Positions 16,279-24,982 of a stretch of 64,000 bases of DNA are shown here, in pieces (positions within the stretch are counted from its first letter, which is position 1; each line of letters starts with the position of its first letter). The position numbers were made by a program, and so were the translations under genes. The notes under the pieces are model-generated. The model worked only from the letters and a program-made list of their open reading frames with translations, was not told where the DNA came from and ran no database searches. Origin of the DNA: Betaproteobacteria bacterium (GTDB lineage Bacteria; Pseudomonadota; Gammaproteobacteria; Burkholderiales; Burkholderiaceae); assembly GCA_947453825.1 (NCBI GenBank), contig CANGHN010000006.1:22648-86647 (forward strand), given 5' to 3'.

Positions 16279-17010
16279 ATGAAAAAAATCAAAATCGCAG
16301 CCCTTACATTGGCATTAACTAGTCTTGCAGCTGGTTCAGCAATGGCGCAGTCAAAAACTAATGCTTGGGAAGGTTTTTATGCTCAAGTAGGCGTTGGCTA
16401 TGGCATGTTTAGTCCAACGATTGCAAATGGCACAGCGAATGTTCCTGCAGGTGTTGTGGGTGGAACCGCATTTACTACAAGCACCACTGCAACCAATGTA
16501 AATAACATAGGTACAGGTTTAGCCAATCTGGCTGGTGGTTATAATTTTGCCATCAATAAAGATTATGTACTTGGTATTGGAGCCTCTTACTATCCAGGCG
16601 CAAGTTCTGGTGCAACTGGAACTTTGAATATCATTAATCCTTTAACAGGCGCTCCTTTAACTTCCAGCGTTGCAACTTATAATGTTAAAAATCTCTACAG
16701 CATTACATTAAATCCTGGATATGTAATTGATAAAGATCGTCTTGCATATGCCAAGGTTGGCTATACAGGTGCGACAATTGGCTTATCTAGCTCATCAATT
16801 CCTTACAGCACAACTAGCTTAACTGGTTATACATTGGGTCTTGGCTATAAACAGATGGTCACATCATCTTTTTACGCATTTGGCGAAGTTAACTATGCAC
16901 AGTACGGCAGTAAAACGGCTAATGTGACTGCCTACGGTGTCGTTCCTATATCAGCATCTGTTAAAGGTACTGGAACTGATTTCCTGGTGGGTGCAGGCTA
17001 TCGCTTCTAA
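16279..17010 (+). CDS. Outer-membrane beta-barrel protein
   Basis: 243 aa with a classic signal peptide (MKKIKIAALTLALTSLAAGSAMA). The mature part is rich in G, T, S, Y and alternating hydrophobics (FYAQVGVGYGMF, LANLAGGYNFAI, LAYAKVGYTGATIGL, FYAFGEVNYAQYGS) and ends in GTDFLVGAGYRF, with the terminal aromatic residue that BAM recognises. This is an OmpA/OmpW-like small barrel, probably eight strands. The SD CAGGAAGAG lies close upstream, and a strong terminator follows. It stands alone between the TetR operon and fadD. Confidence 0.88.
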   Translation: MKKIKIAALTLALTSLAAGSAMAQSKTNAWEGFYAQVGVGYGMFSPTIANGTANVPAGVVGGTAFTTSTTATNVNNIGTGLANLAGGYNFAINKDYVLGIGASYYPGASSGATGTLNIINPLTGAPLTSSVATYNVKNLYSITLNPGYVIDKDRLAYAKVGYTGATIGLSSSSIPYSTTSLTGYTLGLGYKQMVTSSFYAFGEVNYAQYGSKTANVTAYGVVPISASVKGTGTDFLVGAGYRF

Positions 17011-17028
17011 CTTAGTATTTGCTTGATG

Positions 17029-17055
17029 AAAAGCCCTCTTTAATGAGGGCTTTTT
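17029..17055 (+). terminator. Rho-independent terminator after the outer-membrane protein gene
   Basis: AAAAGCCCTC and GAGGGCTTTT form a perfect 10-bp stem around the loop TTTAAT, followed by further T residues. It ends the beta-barrel gene transcript 18 bases after its stop. Confidence 0.92.
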
Positions 17056-17163
17056 CTTTCTGAGGCCTTTATTTGTTTTGCTAGATGAGTCTGTATAGAA
17101 TCAGTAATGCAAGATTTACTTTAAGTAGTTATATAAAAAATATATTGAGACAAGGTGGTATCG

Positions 17164-18843
17164 ATGATCAATCCTTCTAAGCCCTGGTTGAAGAACTATC
17201 CTGAAGGCGTTCCTCACGAAGTCGATATTTCTGCATATTCCTCGCTTCTGGAAATGTTTGATGAAGCATTTGAGCGTTACCCTAATCGCCGTGCCTGTGA
17301 GTACCTGGGTAAATTCATGACTTATCGAGAGTTGGAACACCACTCTCGAAATTTTGCAGCTTATTTACAGTGTTTGGGACTGGAGTCTGGTGCTCGTGTC
17401 GCCATTATGTTGCCCAATGTCTTGCAGTATCAAGTGGCCATGTTGGGGATATTGCGTGCTGGCTTTGTAGTGGTCAACGTTAATCCTTTATACACACCTA
17501 GAGAGCTTGAATATCAATTAAAAGATAGTGGTGCATCAGCACTCATTATTCTGGAAAACTTTGCGCATGTTTACCAACAAATTGCAGCAAATGCACCGCT
17601 CAAAAAAACCATTGTCACATCTCTAGGTGAAATGATTGGTCTTAAAGGTGCTTTAGTCAATTTTGTGGTGCGCAAGATCAAAAAAGGAGTACCAGCCTGG
17701 AATTTACCTGGCCATATTGGCTTTACAGAGGTTTTGCAAGAGGGCGCAAAAAATCATTGGACCAAACCTAAAACCGCTTTAGATGACATTGCCTTCTTGC
17801 AATACACGGGTGGTACCACTGGCTTATCTAAAGGAGCCATTCTCTTACACAGAAATATCCTGTCAAATGTATTGCAAACAGATTTATGGCTAGAGCCTGC
17901 ATTAAAGCGTAAAGCGGTTGACAGTCAATTAGTCTTTTTATGTGCTTTACCGCTGTACCATATTTTTGCGCTTACGGCTTGTGCGCTGATGGGTATGCGT
18001 AAGGGTGGCATGCTGATATTAGTTCCTAACCCAAGAGATATAGATGGCTTTATCAAGCTGCTGATAAAACATCCGGATATCAATATCTTCCCTGGCGTTA
18101 ACACTCTCTTTAATGCCTTGATACATAAACCCGAGTTTGAAAAAGTAAAGCTGCCTCATTTGTTAGCAACAATTGGTGGTGGTATGGCGATGCAAAAGGT
18201 GGTGGCTGATCAATGGCAAAAAATGACCGGAACGCCGATTGCTGAAGGTTACGGTTTATCTGAAACAGCGCCCGTGGCTTGTGTAAATACCCCCATCATT
18301 GAACGCTTTACTAGCACTATTGGTTTGCCAGTGCCTAGCACTGAAGTGGTGATCTTGGGTGACGATGGCATTGAGGTTCCATTTGGTACACCTGGAGAAA
18401 TTTGTATTCGGGGTCCACAGGTGATGGCTGGTTATTGGAATAAGCCAGATGAGACTCAGAATGTCATGACTGCCGATGGATACTTTAAATCGGGTGATAT
18501 TGGCGTGATGGATGCGGGTGGTTACGTCAAAATTGTTGATCGTAAGAAAGACATGATTTTGGTATCTGGATTTAATGTCTATCCCAATGAAGTTGAAGAG
18601 GTCCTATCTTTAATGCCAGAGATTTTAGAGTGTGCTGTGATTGGCGTGCCTGATACTGATAGTGGAGAAGCTGTAAAAGCCTTTATTGTTAAAGCTCAAG
18701 AGACGTTAACTGAGGAGCAGATACTAGCCTTTTGTAAGGATCAATTAACCAATTACAAGCGACCTAAATACATTACCTTCCGAAATGAGTTACCTAAAAC
18801 CAATGTTGGAAAAATCTTGCGCCGTGAATTAAGGAATCTATGA
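17164..18843 (+). CDS. fadD: Long-chain fatty-acid-CoA ligase
   Basis: About 559 aa. It activates free fatty acids to acyl-CoA with ATP. The AMP-binding signature YTGGTTGLSKGAIL (about residue 218), YGLSETAPV, GYFKSGDIGVMDAGGYVKIVDRKKDMI and the C-terminal lysine region PKTNVGKILRREL are all present. The track begins at GTG 17155; I prefer ATG 17164 because AAGG lies upstream at suitable spacing and the product starts MINPSKPWLKNYP. It overlaps the next gene by four bases (ATGA). It supplies substrate for the beta-oxidation enzymes across the intergenic region. Confidence 0.93.
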   Translation: MINPSKPWLKNYPEGVPHEVDISAYSSLLEMFDEAFERYPNRRACEYLGKFMTYRELEHHSRNFAAYLQCLGLESGARVAIMLPNVLQYQVAMLGILRAGFVVVNVNPLYTPRELEYQLKDSGASALIILENFAHVYQQIAANAPLKKTIVTSLGEMIGLKGALVNFVVRKIKKGVPAWNLPGHIGFTEVLQEGAKNHWTKPKTALDDIAFLQYTGGTTGLSKGAILLHRNILSNVLQTDLWLEPALKRKAVDSQLVFLCALPLYHIFALTACALMGMRKGGMLILVPNPRDIDGFIKLLIKHPDINIFPGVNTLFNALIHKPEFEKVKLPHLLATIGGGMAMQKVVADQWQKMTGTPIAEGYGLSETAPVACVNTPIIERFTSTIGLPVPSTEVVILGDDGIEVPFGTPGEICIRGPQVMAGYWNKPDETQNVMTADGYFKSGDIGVMDAGGYVKIVDRKKDMILVSGFNVYPNEVEEVLSLMPEILECAVIGVPDTDSGEAVKAFIVKAQETLTEEQILAFCKDQLTNYKRPKYITFRNELPKTNVGKILRRELRNL

Positions 18844-19820
18844 GCAGCACTCTCATACCAAAGGCTCTCCAGGACCTTCGTTTACCGATTATTGCTGCAC
18901 CGATGTTTACCGTAAGTTACCCAGAGTTAGTAAAAGCGCAATGCATGGCTGGTATCGTTGGTTCTTTTCCGGCATTAAACGCCAGGCCGCCAGAGTTGCT
19001 GGATGATTGGTTGAGCCAAATGCAGTCTGAGCTGGATGATTTTCAGAAAAAACACCCAGATCGTAAGGTGGGGCCTGTAGCAGTCAATCAAATTGTGCAC
19101 ATTTCCAATACACGCTTAGAGCAAGATATGCGTATATGTGTCAAGCACAGAGTACCTATCTACATTACCAGTCTGAGAGCGCCCATTAAAGAAATTATTG
19201 ATGCAGTTCATAGTTATGGCGGCATTATTTTGCATGATGTGATTAATCTGAGACATGCAGAAAAAGCTCTAGAAGCTGGCGTAGATGGCTTGATCTTAGT
19301 CGCAGCTGGTGCTGGTGGTCATGCGGGCGCATTGTCTCCATTCGCATTGGTTGGCGAGGTTAGAAAGATCTATCAAGGGCCCATTGTTTTATCTGGAGCG
19401 ATTTCTACAGGAAGCGCTGTTCTTGCTGCGCAAGCTATGGGTGCTGATTTTGCCTATATGGGGACTCGTTTCATTGCTAGCCAAGAAGCGCATGCGAGTG
19501 AGTCTTACAAAGAAGCTGTTGTAAATGCAAATGCTGCTGACATAGTCTATACAGATCATTTCACGGGCATTCATGGAAATTACATTAAGCAAAGTATTGT
19601 CAATGCCGGTCTAGACCCAGACCACTTGCCGCCTGGGGATCCTATGGCCTTTGCAAAGTTATCTCAAGCATCTAAGGATGGTACTAGCGCTAAGGCATGG
19701 AAGGATATTTGGGGGGCTGGCCAGGGTGTGGGTCTGATTGACGGCTCTCCTAGTGTGGCTAAAATTGTTGATCGTATTGAGATTGAATATCAAGAGGCCA
19801 AAAGAAGCTTGCTAAACTAA
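18840..19820 (+). CDS. Nitronate monooxygenase-type flavin oxidoreductase
   Basis: 326 aa TIM-barrel FMN protein. Family signatures: LRLPIIAAPMFTVSYPELV at the N-terminus, DGLILVAAGAGGHAG (FMN phosphate loop, about residues 150-164), IVLSGAISTGSAVLAAQAMGADFAYMGTRF. Members oxidise nitronates or act as NAD(P)H-dependent enoyl/quinone reductases; the actual substrate is unknown. It is translationally coupled to fadD, which hints at a lipid-related role, such as handling nitro- or unsaturated acyl groups. Confidence 0.88.
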   Translation: MSSTLIPKALQDLRLPIIAAPMFTVSYPELVKAQCMAGIVGSFPALNARPPELLDDWLSQMQSELDDFQKKHPDRKVGPVAVNQIVHISNTRLEQDMRICVKHRVPIYITSLRAPIKEIIDAVHSYGGIILHDVINLRHAEKALEAGVDGLILVAAGAGGHAGALSPFALVGEVRKIYQGPIVLSGAISTGSAVLAAQAMGADFAYMGTRFIASQEAHASESYKEAVVNANAADIVYTDHFTGIHGNYIKQSIVNAGLDPDHLPPGDPMAFAKLSQASKDGTSAKAWKDIWGAGQGVGLIDGSPSVAKIVDRIEIEYQEAKRSLLN

Positions 19821-19845
19821 CACAGTAAATTTTGGGATATTTATT

Positions 19846-20586
19846 GTGATTATTTGGTTTCGTTCGCTGCTGTTTTACTTGTTTGGCTTTACGTCAGTCA
19901 CTATTTTTGCAAGTGCAATCATTCTGGCAATTCCATTTACTAGTATTCGTACACGCTACAACATAGGCGTAGCTTGGTGTCGCTTAATTCAGAAGGTTTT
20001 ATTTCTTCTGTGTGGAATCGATTCTGATATTCAGGGAATGGAAAATATTCCTCGGGATCCTAATAAGTCGTTAATTGTTTTGGGCAAACATCAGTCTGCT
20101 TGGGAAACCTTTGTATACCCAGCTATTTTTCCAAAGGAACTTTGCTTTGTATTTAAGAGAGAGCTCTTATATGTGCCTTTTTTTGGATGGGCTTTGGCCT
20201 CGTTACGAATGATCCATATCAATCGTGGCGATAGAGAAAAGGCCAGAGAGGCTGTTTCTACCCAGGGTAAAGTAGTTTTAAAGGAGGGTAGATGGATCGC
20301 GATTTTTCCAGAGGGTACTCGTACTCCTCGAGGCTCTTTTAAGCCTTATCGTAAAGGCGGTGTTCGTCTAGCCATGAGCACTCAAACCGATATCCTGCCT
20401 GTGGCACAAAACTCGGGAGCTATTTGGCCAAGAAAGACATTTCTTAAGCATCCTGGCACGATCACTTTATCTATTGGACCAGTCATTTCCGTCCAAGGAA
20501 AGACAGAAGAACAATTGCAATCAGAAGTAGAGGCCTGGATTGAGGGCGAGATGCGTAGGCTTGATGCCCCTGCTTATGCCCTCTGA
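19846..20586 (+). CDS. 1-acylglycerol-3-phosphate acyltransferase-like (PlsC family)
   Basis: 246 aa, GTG start, with an N-terminal membrane segment (LLFYLFGFTSVTIFASAIILA). Acyltransferase blocks: GKHQSAWETF (block I), HINRGDREKAREA (block II), FPEGTRTPRG (block III) and NSGAIWP. Block I reads HX4E rather than the usual HX4D, a known variant in PlsC-like proteins. It would use acyl-CoA or acyl-ACP to make phosphatidic acid or to acylate another lipid. It lies 25 bases after the flavin oxidoreductase in the fadD operon. Confidence 0.87.
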   Translation: MIIWFRSLLFYLFGFTSVTIFASAIILAIPFTSIRTRYNIGVAWCRLIQKVLFLLCGIDSDIQGMENIPRDPNKSLIVLGKHQSAWETFVYPAIFPKELCFVFKRELLYVPFFGWALASLRMIHINRGDREKAREAVSTQGKVVLKEGRWIAIFPEGTRTPRGSFKPYRKGGVRLAMSTQTDILPVAQNSGAIWPRKTFLKHPGTITLSIGPVISVQGKTEEQLQSEVEAWIEGEMRRLDAPAYAL

Positions 20587-20655
20587 ATCCCTAACTCATT
20601 AACTCATGAATTCATCAAAAACTGAAGTAGAGGCAGCTGACGATCTTTAGCTTTT

Positions 20656-21099
20656 CTAGGTTTTCTTGCGGATATACAAAGTCTTCGTAATGCGAGCGAC
20701 CACATCCTCTTGTTGGTCTTTCACATCTGCCACAAACTCTTTTAAGACCTTATTGCTGGACTCAGCAGTGCGGATGATGTCATCAATTTGTTCTTGAGTA
20801 AGTTCAAACGAAGCATGAACAGGACCTTTGCCAGGCTTGAGGAATTCAATCTTAGCCGCTTGATCCCACACAATATAGCCTTTGCCTATATTGTGTGACA
20901 CCATCATCATAAAGAAGGGGTCGGTCATTGCAAACAGGCTACCACCAAAATGTACGCCAACAATATTACGATTCAGTAGACCGTGCTTTAGGCGAACCTT
21001 GGCATGACGAAAATCTTTAGAAATTTTCTCAACAGTAATGCCAGCCCCTAAGAATGGGGGCCACAGATTCATTCCTCTTCTTAGAAGATTGGCATTCAT
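20656..21099 (-). CDS. DUF4442 hotdog-fold protein (thioesterase-like)
   Basis: About 147 aa, starting at ATG 21099 (MNANLLRRGMNLWPPFLGAG); the track's TTG four codons earlier has no better SD. The hotdog pattern is visible: GITVEKISKDFRHAKVRL, NIVGVHFGGSLFAMTDPFF and a terminal beta-strand VVARITKTLYIRKK. DUF4442 proteins belong to the hotdog superfamily and are probably acyl-CoA thioesterases or lipid-binding proteins. It begins 15 bases after the IlvD/Edd gene on the same strand. Confidence 0.8.
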   Translation of the reverse strand: MNANLLRRGMNLWPPFLGAGITVEKISKDFRHAKVRLKHGLLNRNIVGVHFGGSLFAMTDPFFMMMVSHNIGKGYIVWDQAAKIEFLKPGKGPVHASFELTQEQIDDIIRTAESSNKVLKEFVADVKDQQEDVVARITKTLYIRKKT

Positions 21100-21114
21100 T
21101 ACTGAATACAACTT

Positions 21115-22878
21115 CTATTTAGATTGCGGTGTTTTGCCAACCATCTTGGCAGCTCGTAAGAAATCGAAGTCTACTCCTTGGTCTGCTTGAGTGACGGTAT
21201 CTAAGAACAGCTTCTTATAGCCGCGTTCTGCAGTTGGGGCGGTAATGGGATTGTCTTTGATGCGTTGTGCCAACTCAGCATCTGAAATTAACAAGCTGAT
21301 TTCACGATTCTTCACACTAAGACGAATGCGATCACCATTACGAACGTGCGCCAAGGGGCCACCAATCGCTGACTCTGGGGTAACGTGCAAGACAATCGTG
21401 CCAAAAGCGGTGCCACTCATCCGCCCATCAGAAATGCGGACAATATCCTTAACGCCTGCGCGAGCTAACTTCATTGGAATAGGAATGTAACCAGCCTCTG
21501 GCATTCCTGGTGCGCCTTTTGGACCAATATTCTTGAGCACGATGATGTCATCTGCTGTGACATCTAAATCTGGACTATCAATTCTATTGGCTAAGTCTTC
21601 TGAGTTTTCAAAGACTACAGCTCGACCTTCATGCTCCATTAATTTTTCATCGGCAGCTGACTGCTTGATGATTGCGCCACCTGGGGCAAGATTGCCATGA
21701 AGAACTGCAATGCTGCCACGAGGGTAAATGGGATTATCAATTTTGCGAACGACATCTTGCTTAAAGCTTGGTGGTCCTGCATCGATTTCTTCACCTAGGG
21801 TTCTGCCGGTCACCGTCATGGTGCCTAGCTTTAACAGTGGCTTGAGTTCTCTTAAAAGGGTTGTCATGCCGCCAGCATCATGGAAGTTTTCCATGTAATG
21901 GTCACCGGATGGTTTTAGATCAACCAGAACGGGGGTTTCATTGCCCATTTTGTCTAAGGCATCTAAGTCAATTTCAAGACCCATACGGCCCGCAATTGCA
22001 GCGAGGTGGACAATGCCATTAGTTGAGCCGCCAATGGCAAGCAAGACACGAATTGCGTTCTCAAAAGCATCTGCAGTCAGAATCTGATCAATCGTTAAGC
22101 CACTCTTAGCCATTTGTACTGCACAGGCACCCGTTTCTTCAGCAACACGAATGCGATCGGCTGTCACAGCGGGTGGGGTAGCGCCACCAGGTACTGTCAT
22201 ACCAAGGGCTTCAGAGATACAGGCCATAGTACTGGCGGTGCCCATGACAGAACACGTGCCTACGCTGGCTACCAGTTGATCATTGACTTCATCTTTTTCA
22301 AGCTCATCAATTTCCCCGGCTCTAAACTTTCCCCAATAGCGTCGGCAATCAGTACAAGCGCCAACTCGCTCACTACGGTGTGAGCCTGTCAACATGGAGC
22401 CAGTAATTAATTGAATCGCCGGCAGACCAGCAGATGCAGCTCCCATCATTTGAGCGGGCACAGTTTTATCGCAGCCACCAATCATGACAACCGCATCCAT
22501 TGGTTGTGCGCGTAGCATTTCTTCGGTATCCATCGACATCAGATTGCGCAAGTACATACTAGTAGGCGCAGCAAAGCTTTCATGAATCGAGATAGTCGGA
22601 AATTCCATGGGCAGCCCACCAGAGAGCATGACACCACGCTTCACTGCCTCGATTAATTGCGGCATATTGCCATGACAGGGGTTATAAGCACTGCCAGTAT
22701 TGATAATGCCAATGACTGGTCGATCAAGTGCACTATTGGTATAGCCAGCGCCTTTAATAAAAGCCTTGCGTAAGAACAAAGAGAAGCCCTTATCGCCGTA
22801 ACTCGTTAAGCCTTTACGCAAACCTGTTTCACTGGGTTTCTCAGAATTAGGATTGCTGCTAGTTGGCTTAGAACTCAT
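21115..22878 (-). CDS. IlvD/Edd-family dehydratase
   Basis: 587 aa Fe-S dehydratase. It shows MIGGCDKTVPAQMMGA, ACTDCRRYWGKFRAGEIDE and SVGTCSVMGTASTMACISEA as cluster and active-site regions, and a C-terminal ISDGRMSGTAFGTIVLH. Classical IlvD has a PTCGSCSGMFTANSM-type second motif; the GTCxxMGTASTM form seen here is that of the sugar-acid (for example L-arabinonate) dehydratase branch. So dihydroxy-acid dehydratase is possible but not secure, and I leave the symbol blank. It shares a strand with the DUF4442 gene; no other ilv genes are near. Confidence 0.85.
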   Translation of the reverse strand: MSSKPTSSNPNSEKPSETGLRKGLTSYGDKGFSLFLRKAFIKGAGYTNSALDRPVIGIINTGSAYNPCHGNMPQLIEAVKRGVMLSGGLPMEFPTISIHESFAAPTSMYLRNLMSMDTEEMLRAQPMDAVVMIGGCDKTVPAQMMGAASAGLPAIQLITGSMLTGSHRSERVGACTDCRRYWGKFRAGEIDELEKDEVNDQLVASVGTCSVMGTASTMACISEALGMTVPGGATPPAVTADRIRVAEETGACAVQMAKSGLTIDQILTADAFENAIRVLLAIGGSTNGIVHLAAIAGRMGLEIDLDALDKMGNETPVLVDLKPSGDHYMENFHDAGGMTTLLRELKPLLKLGTMTVTGRTLGEEIDAGPPSFKQDVVRKIDNPIYPRGSIAVLHGNLAPGGAIIKQSAADEKLMEHEGRAVVFENSEDLANRIDSPDLDVTADDIIVLKNIGPKGAPGMPEAGYIPIPMKLARAGVKDIVRISDGRMSGTAFGTIVLHVTPESAIGGPLAHVRNGDRIRLSVKNREISLLISDAELAQRIKDNPITAPTAERGYKKLFLDTVTQADQGVDFDFLRAAKMVGKTPQSK

Positions 22879-22950
22879 GCTTGTCTCGATAGTAGTGTTT
22901 TATTTATTGTAGCTAGTCTATGTTTTTGATCGGTATGTGCCGCCGAACTG

Positions 22951-23478
22951 CTAATTTTTTTTACCAAAAAAAATGGTCAGAGTTGTTTGAGTGCCTAAAA
23001 TCATTTTGATGCCCATCAATATTAAATAAGGCCATACGATGAGCCAGTAAATAATTGACATGGCGACGACATGAAGCGGATTGGATTGACCGAAGGCAGT
23101 CATTGAGTCAATAAAGTTTTTACCGTGAATCAGCCCATGTAGGCCAGCCTCTAAATAGTTCAGAGCAACTACGATGGCAAGATAAATCAAGGATTCAACA
23201 AAGAGTGATTTAACAATTCCGTGGCTTGGCTCAACTTTAATAGGAAAGCTAGCCTGACCAATCAACAGAAATTTTGCACATAAGGCCGCCTTAATTAAGG
23301 CGAATCCAAAAATGGCGAGAGGAATAGGTCTTTCATCAAGGGTAGTTGCAGCCAAGAAGGCTAAAGCGCAGAACCAGATTCCGAAATAAATTGATAAAGC
23401 AAAAGCCTTTTTCGCTTCATCTTCTAATTTTTCTTTAAAGCCTTGAGGCTTTACATCGGCACCAGGAGTTTGAATCAT
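22951..23478 (-). CDS. Hypothetical four-helix inner-membrane protein
   Basis: 175 aa. After a polar N-terminus (GFKEKLEDEAKKAFALS) it shows hydrophobic segments at about residues 28-48, 52-72, 88-107 and 138-162, ending KKN. I do not recognise a family. It starts 8 bases after the TrhP stop, so it is probably transcribed with that gene. Function unknown. Confidence 0.7.
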   Translation of the reverse strand: MIQTPGADVKPQGFKEKLEDEAKKAFALSIYFGIWFCALAFLAATTLDERPIPLAIFGFALIKAALCAKFLLIGQASFPIKVEPSHGIVKSLFVESLIYLAIVVALNYLEAGLHGLIHGKNFIDSMTAFGQSNPLHVVAMSIIYWLIVWPYLILMGIKMILGTQTTLTIFFGKKN

Positions 23479-23486
23479 TGCAATGA

Positions 23487-24788
23487 TTAGCAGTTAGAGC
23501 AAGCGCTAGCAAGCTCAATTGGGGCTGGCTCTTGGGTATAGCGTGCAATAAAGGCATGTTTACCTTTAAGAGGTAGCTTAAGCCATACAAAGTGACCCGA
23601 TCCTGGGGCTGTATCAATAGACTCGCCACGCATATTCCACATTTGCTCCAGGACGATATCCTGATTACCTTGCGGTTCAATAATTTCCAATCTATCACCG
23701 ACTGCAAAGCGGTTTTTGACATCTACCTTCACGAGGCCTTTTTCTAAATCGATCTCTAAAGTCTCGCCAACATATAAGCTTCTTCCTGAAAGGGAATAAC
23801 CTCTCATATAGAGTTGATATTCTTTATCGTGGTGACGCTCATAAAAGCCATCGGTATAACCACGATTAGCGAGGCCCTCTAGATTACCAAGCAGGGCAGT
23901 ATTAAAGGGTCTACCTGCTACAGCATCATCAATAGCGCTGCGGTAGGACTGACATGTACGAGAAACATAATAGGGGGACTTGGTACGACCTTCGATCTTG
24001 AAAGAGTCGACCCCCATCTTTGTTAATCTCTCGATGTGCTCTACAGCGCGCAAGTCTTTAGAGTTCATGATGTAGGTACCGTGCTCGTCTTCTTCCATCG
24101 GCATTAAATCATCAGGTCTCTTGGCTTCTTGCAGCAGAACTACGTCACCACTTTGGTTTTGTTGTCCGGGCTTTACCTTGTAGTCCCAGCGGCAGGCATT
24201 AGTACAAGCGCCTTGGTTGGGATCGCGATGCGACATATAGCCAGATAAAAGACAGCGGCCAGAATAAGCAATACACAATGCACCATGGACGAAGACCTCT
24301 AACTCCATTTCGGGGCAGTCTTGACGCACTTCTTCGATTTCATCAAAGGAGAGCTCTCGAGACAAAATCACTCTGCTAATGCCAACAGAGCGCCAGAATT
24401 TTGCTGAGGCACCATTAACGGTATTTGCTTGGACCGATAAATGAATCGGCATATCAGGCCACGCTTCTCTTGCCATCATGATTAGGCCAGGATCAGACAT
24501 GATCAAGGCATCGGGTTTAAGCGCTACAACTGGAGACATGTCCTTAATGTAGGTTCTGGTCTTGCCACCATGAGGGAGTAAGTTAGATACTAAGTAGAAC
24601 TGCTTTCCTAATTCATGGGCAGTATCAATACCTTCCTTGAGTACTTCAATCTTGCCAAAGTCATTATTGCGGACGCGTAACGAGTAGCGTGGTTGTCCGG
24701 CATAAATCGCATCGGCACCGAATTCAAATGCGGTGCGAAGCATATCAAGGCTGCCTGCTGGGGCTAGAAGTTCTGGAGTCTTAGTCAT
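23487..24788 (-). CDS. trhP: U32-family tRNA hydroxylation protein (TrhP/YegQ)
   Basis: 433 aa. The N-terminus ELLAPAGSLDMLRTAFEFGADAIYAG and the cysteine-bearing core EVFVHGALCIAYSGRCLLSGYMS...GACTNACRWDY are diagnostic of the YegQ subgroup of 'peptidase U32' proteins. The closing ELASACSNC adds further cysteines. TrhP is required for 5-hydroxyuridine at the wobble position of certain tRNAs, using a prephenate-derived route; it is not a protease. It lies downstream of tRNA-Asn but is separated by a terminator. Confidence 0.9.
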   Translation of the reverse strand: MTKTPELLAPAGSLDMLRTAFEFGADAIYAGQPRYSLRVRNNDFGKIEVLKEGIDTAHELGKQFYLVSNLLPHGGKTRTYIKDMSPVVALKPDALIMSDPGLIMMAREAWPDMPIHLSVQANTVNGASAKFWRSVGISRVILSRELSFDEIEEVRQDCPEMELEVFVHGALCIAYSGRCLLSGYMSHRDPNQGACTNACRWDYKVKPGQQNQSGDVVLLQEAKRPDDLMPMEEDEHGTYIMNSKDLRAVEHIERLTKMGVDSFKIEGRTKSPYYVSRTCQSYRSAIDDAVAGRPFNTALLGNLEGLANRGYTDGFYERHHDKEYQLYMRGYSLSGRSLYVGETLEIDLEKGLVKVDVKNRFAVGDRLEIIEPQGNQDIVLEQMWNMRGESIDTAPGSGHFVWLKLPLKGKHAFIARYTQEPAPIELASACSNC

Positions 24789-24850
24789 GGGGTCTATTTT
24801 AGTGTGGCTAAGTGATTTATTGCATAGATTGCAAATACAGGATCAAACAA

Positions 24851-24877
24851 TGAAAAAACCACCTAAAAAGGTGGTTT
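24851..24877 (-). terminator. Terminator after tRNA-Asn
   Basis: On the minus strand AAACCACC and GGTGGTTT form an 8-bp stem around TTTTTA, followed by a run of T (complement of the A6 at 24853-24858). It lies 9 bases past the tRNA CCA end and insulates trhP from tRNA transcription. Confidence 0.88.
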
Positions 24878-24885
24878 CTAATATT

Positions 24886-24961
24886 TGGCTCCTCGACCTG
24901 GGCTCGAACCAGGGACCTACGGATTAACAGTCCGGCGCTCTACCGACTGAGCTATCGAGGA
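24886..24961 (-). tRNA. tRNA-Asn (GUU)
   Basis: Read on the minus strand, 76 nt including an encoded CCA. The acceptor strands TCCTCGA and TCGAGGA pair, the D-arm is GCTCAGTCGGTAGAGC, the anticodon loop CTGTTAA gives GUU, and the T-arm is CCTGGTTCGAGCCCAGG. All four arms pair fully, so the gene looks functional. Confidence 0.98.
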
Positions 24962-24971
24962 ATAAGCCGAT

Positions 24972-24980
24972 ATTATAGCA
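24972..24980 (-). promoter_or_regulatory. Extended -10 promoter element for tRNA-Asn
   Basis: On the minus strand TGCTATAAT is a perfect -10 hexamer with the upstream TG of an extended -10. It ends 10 bases before the mature tRNA 5' end. A convincing -35 is not obvious, which is common for extended -10 promoters. The element lies in the 21-base gap before the divergent thiD start. Confidence 0.65.
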
Positions 24981-24982
24981 AG

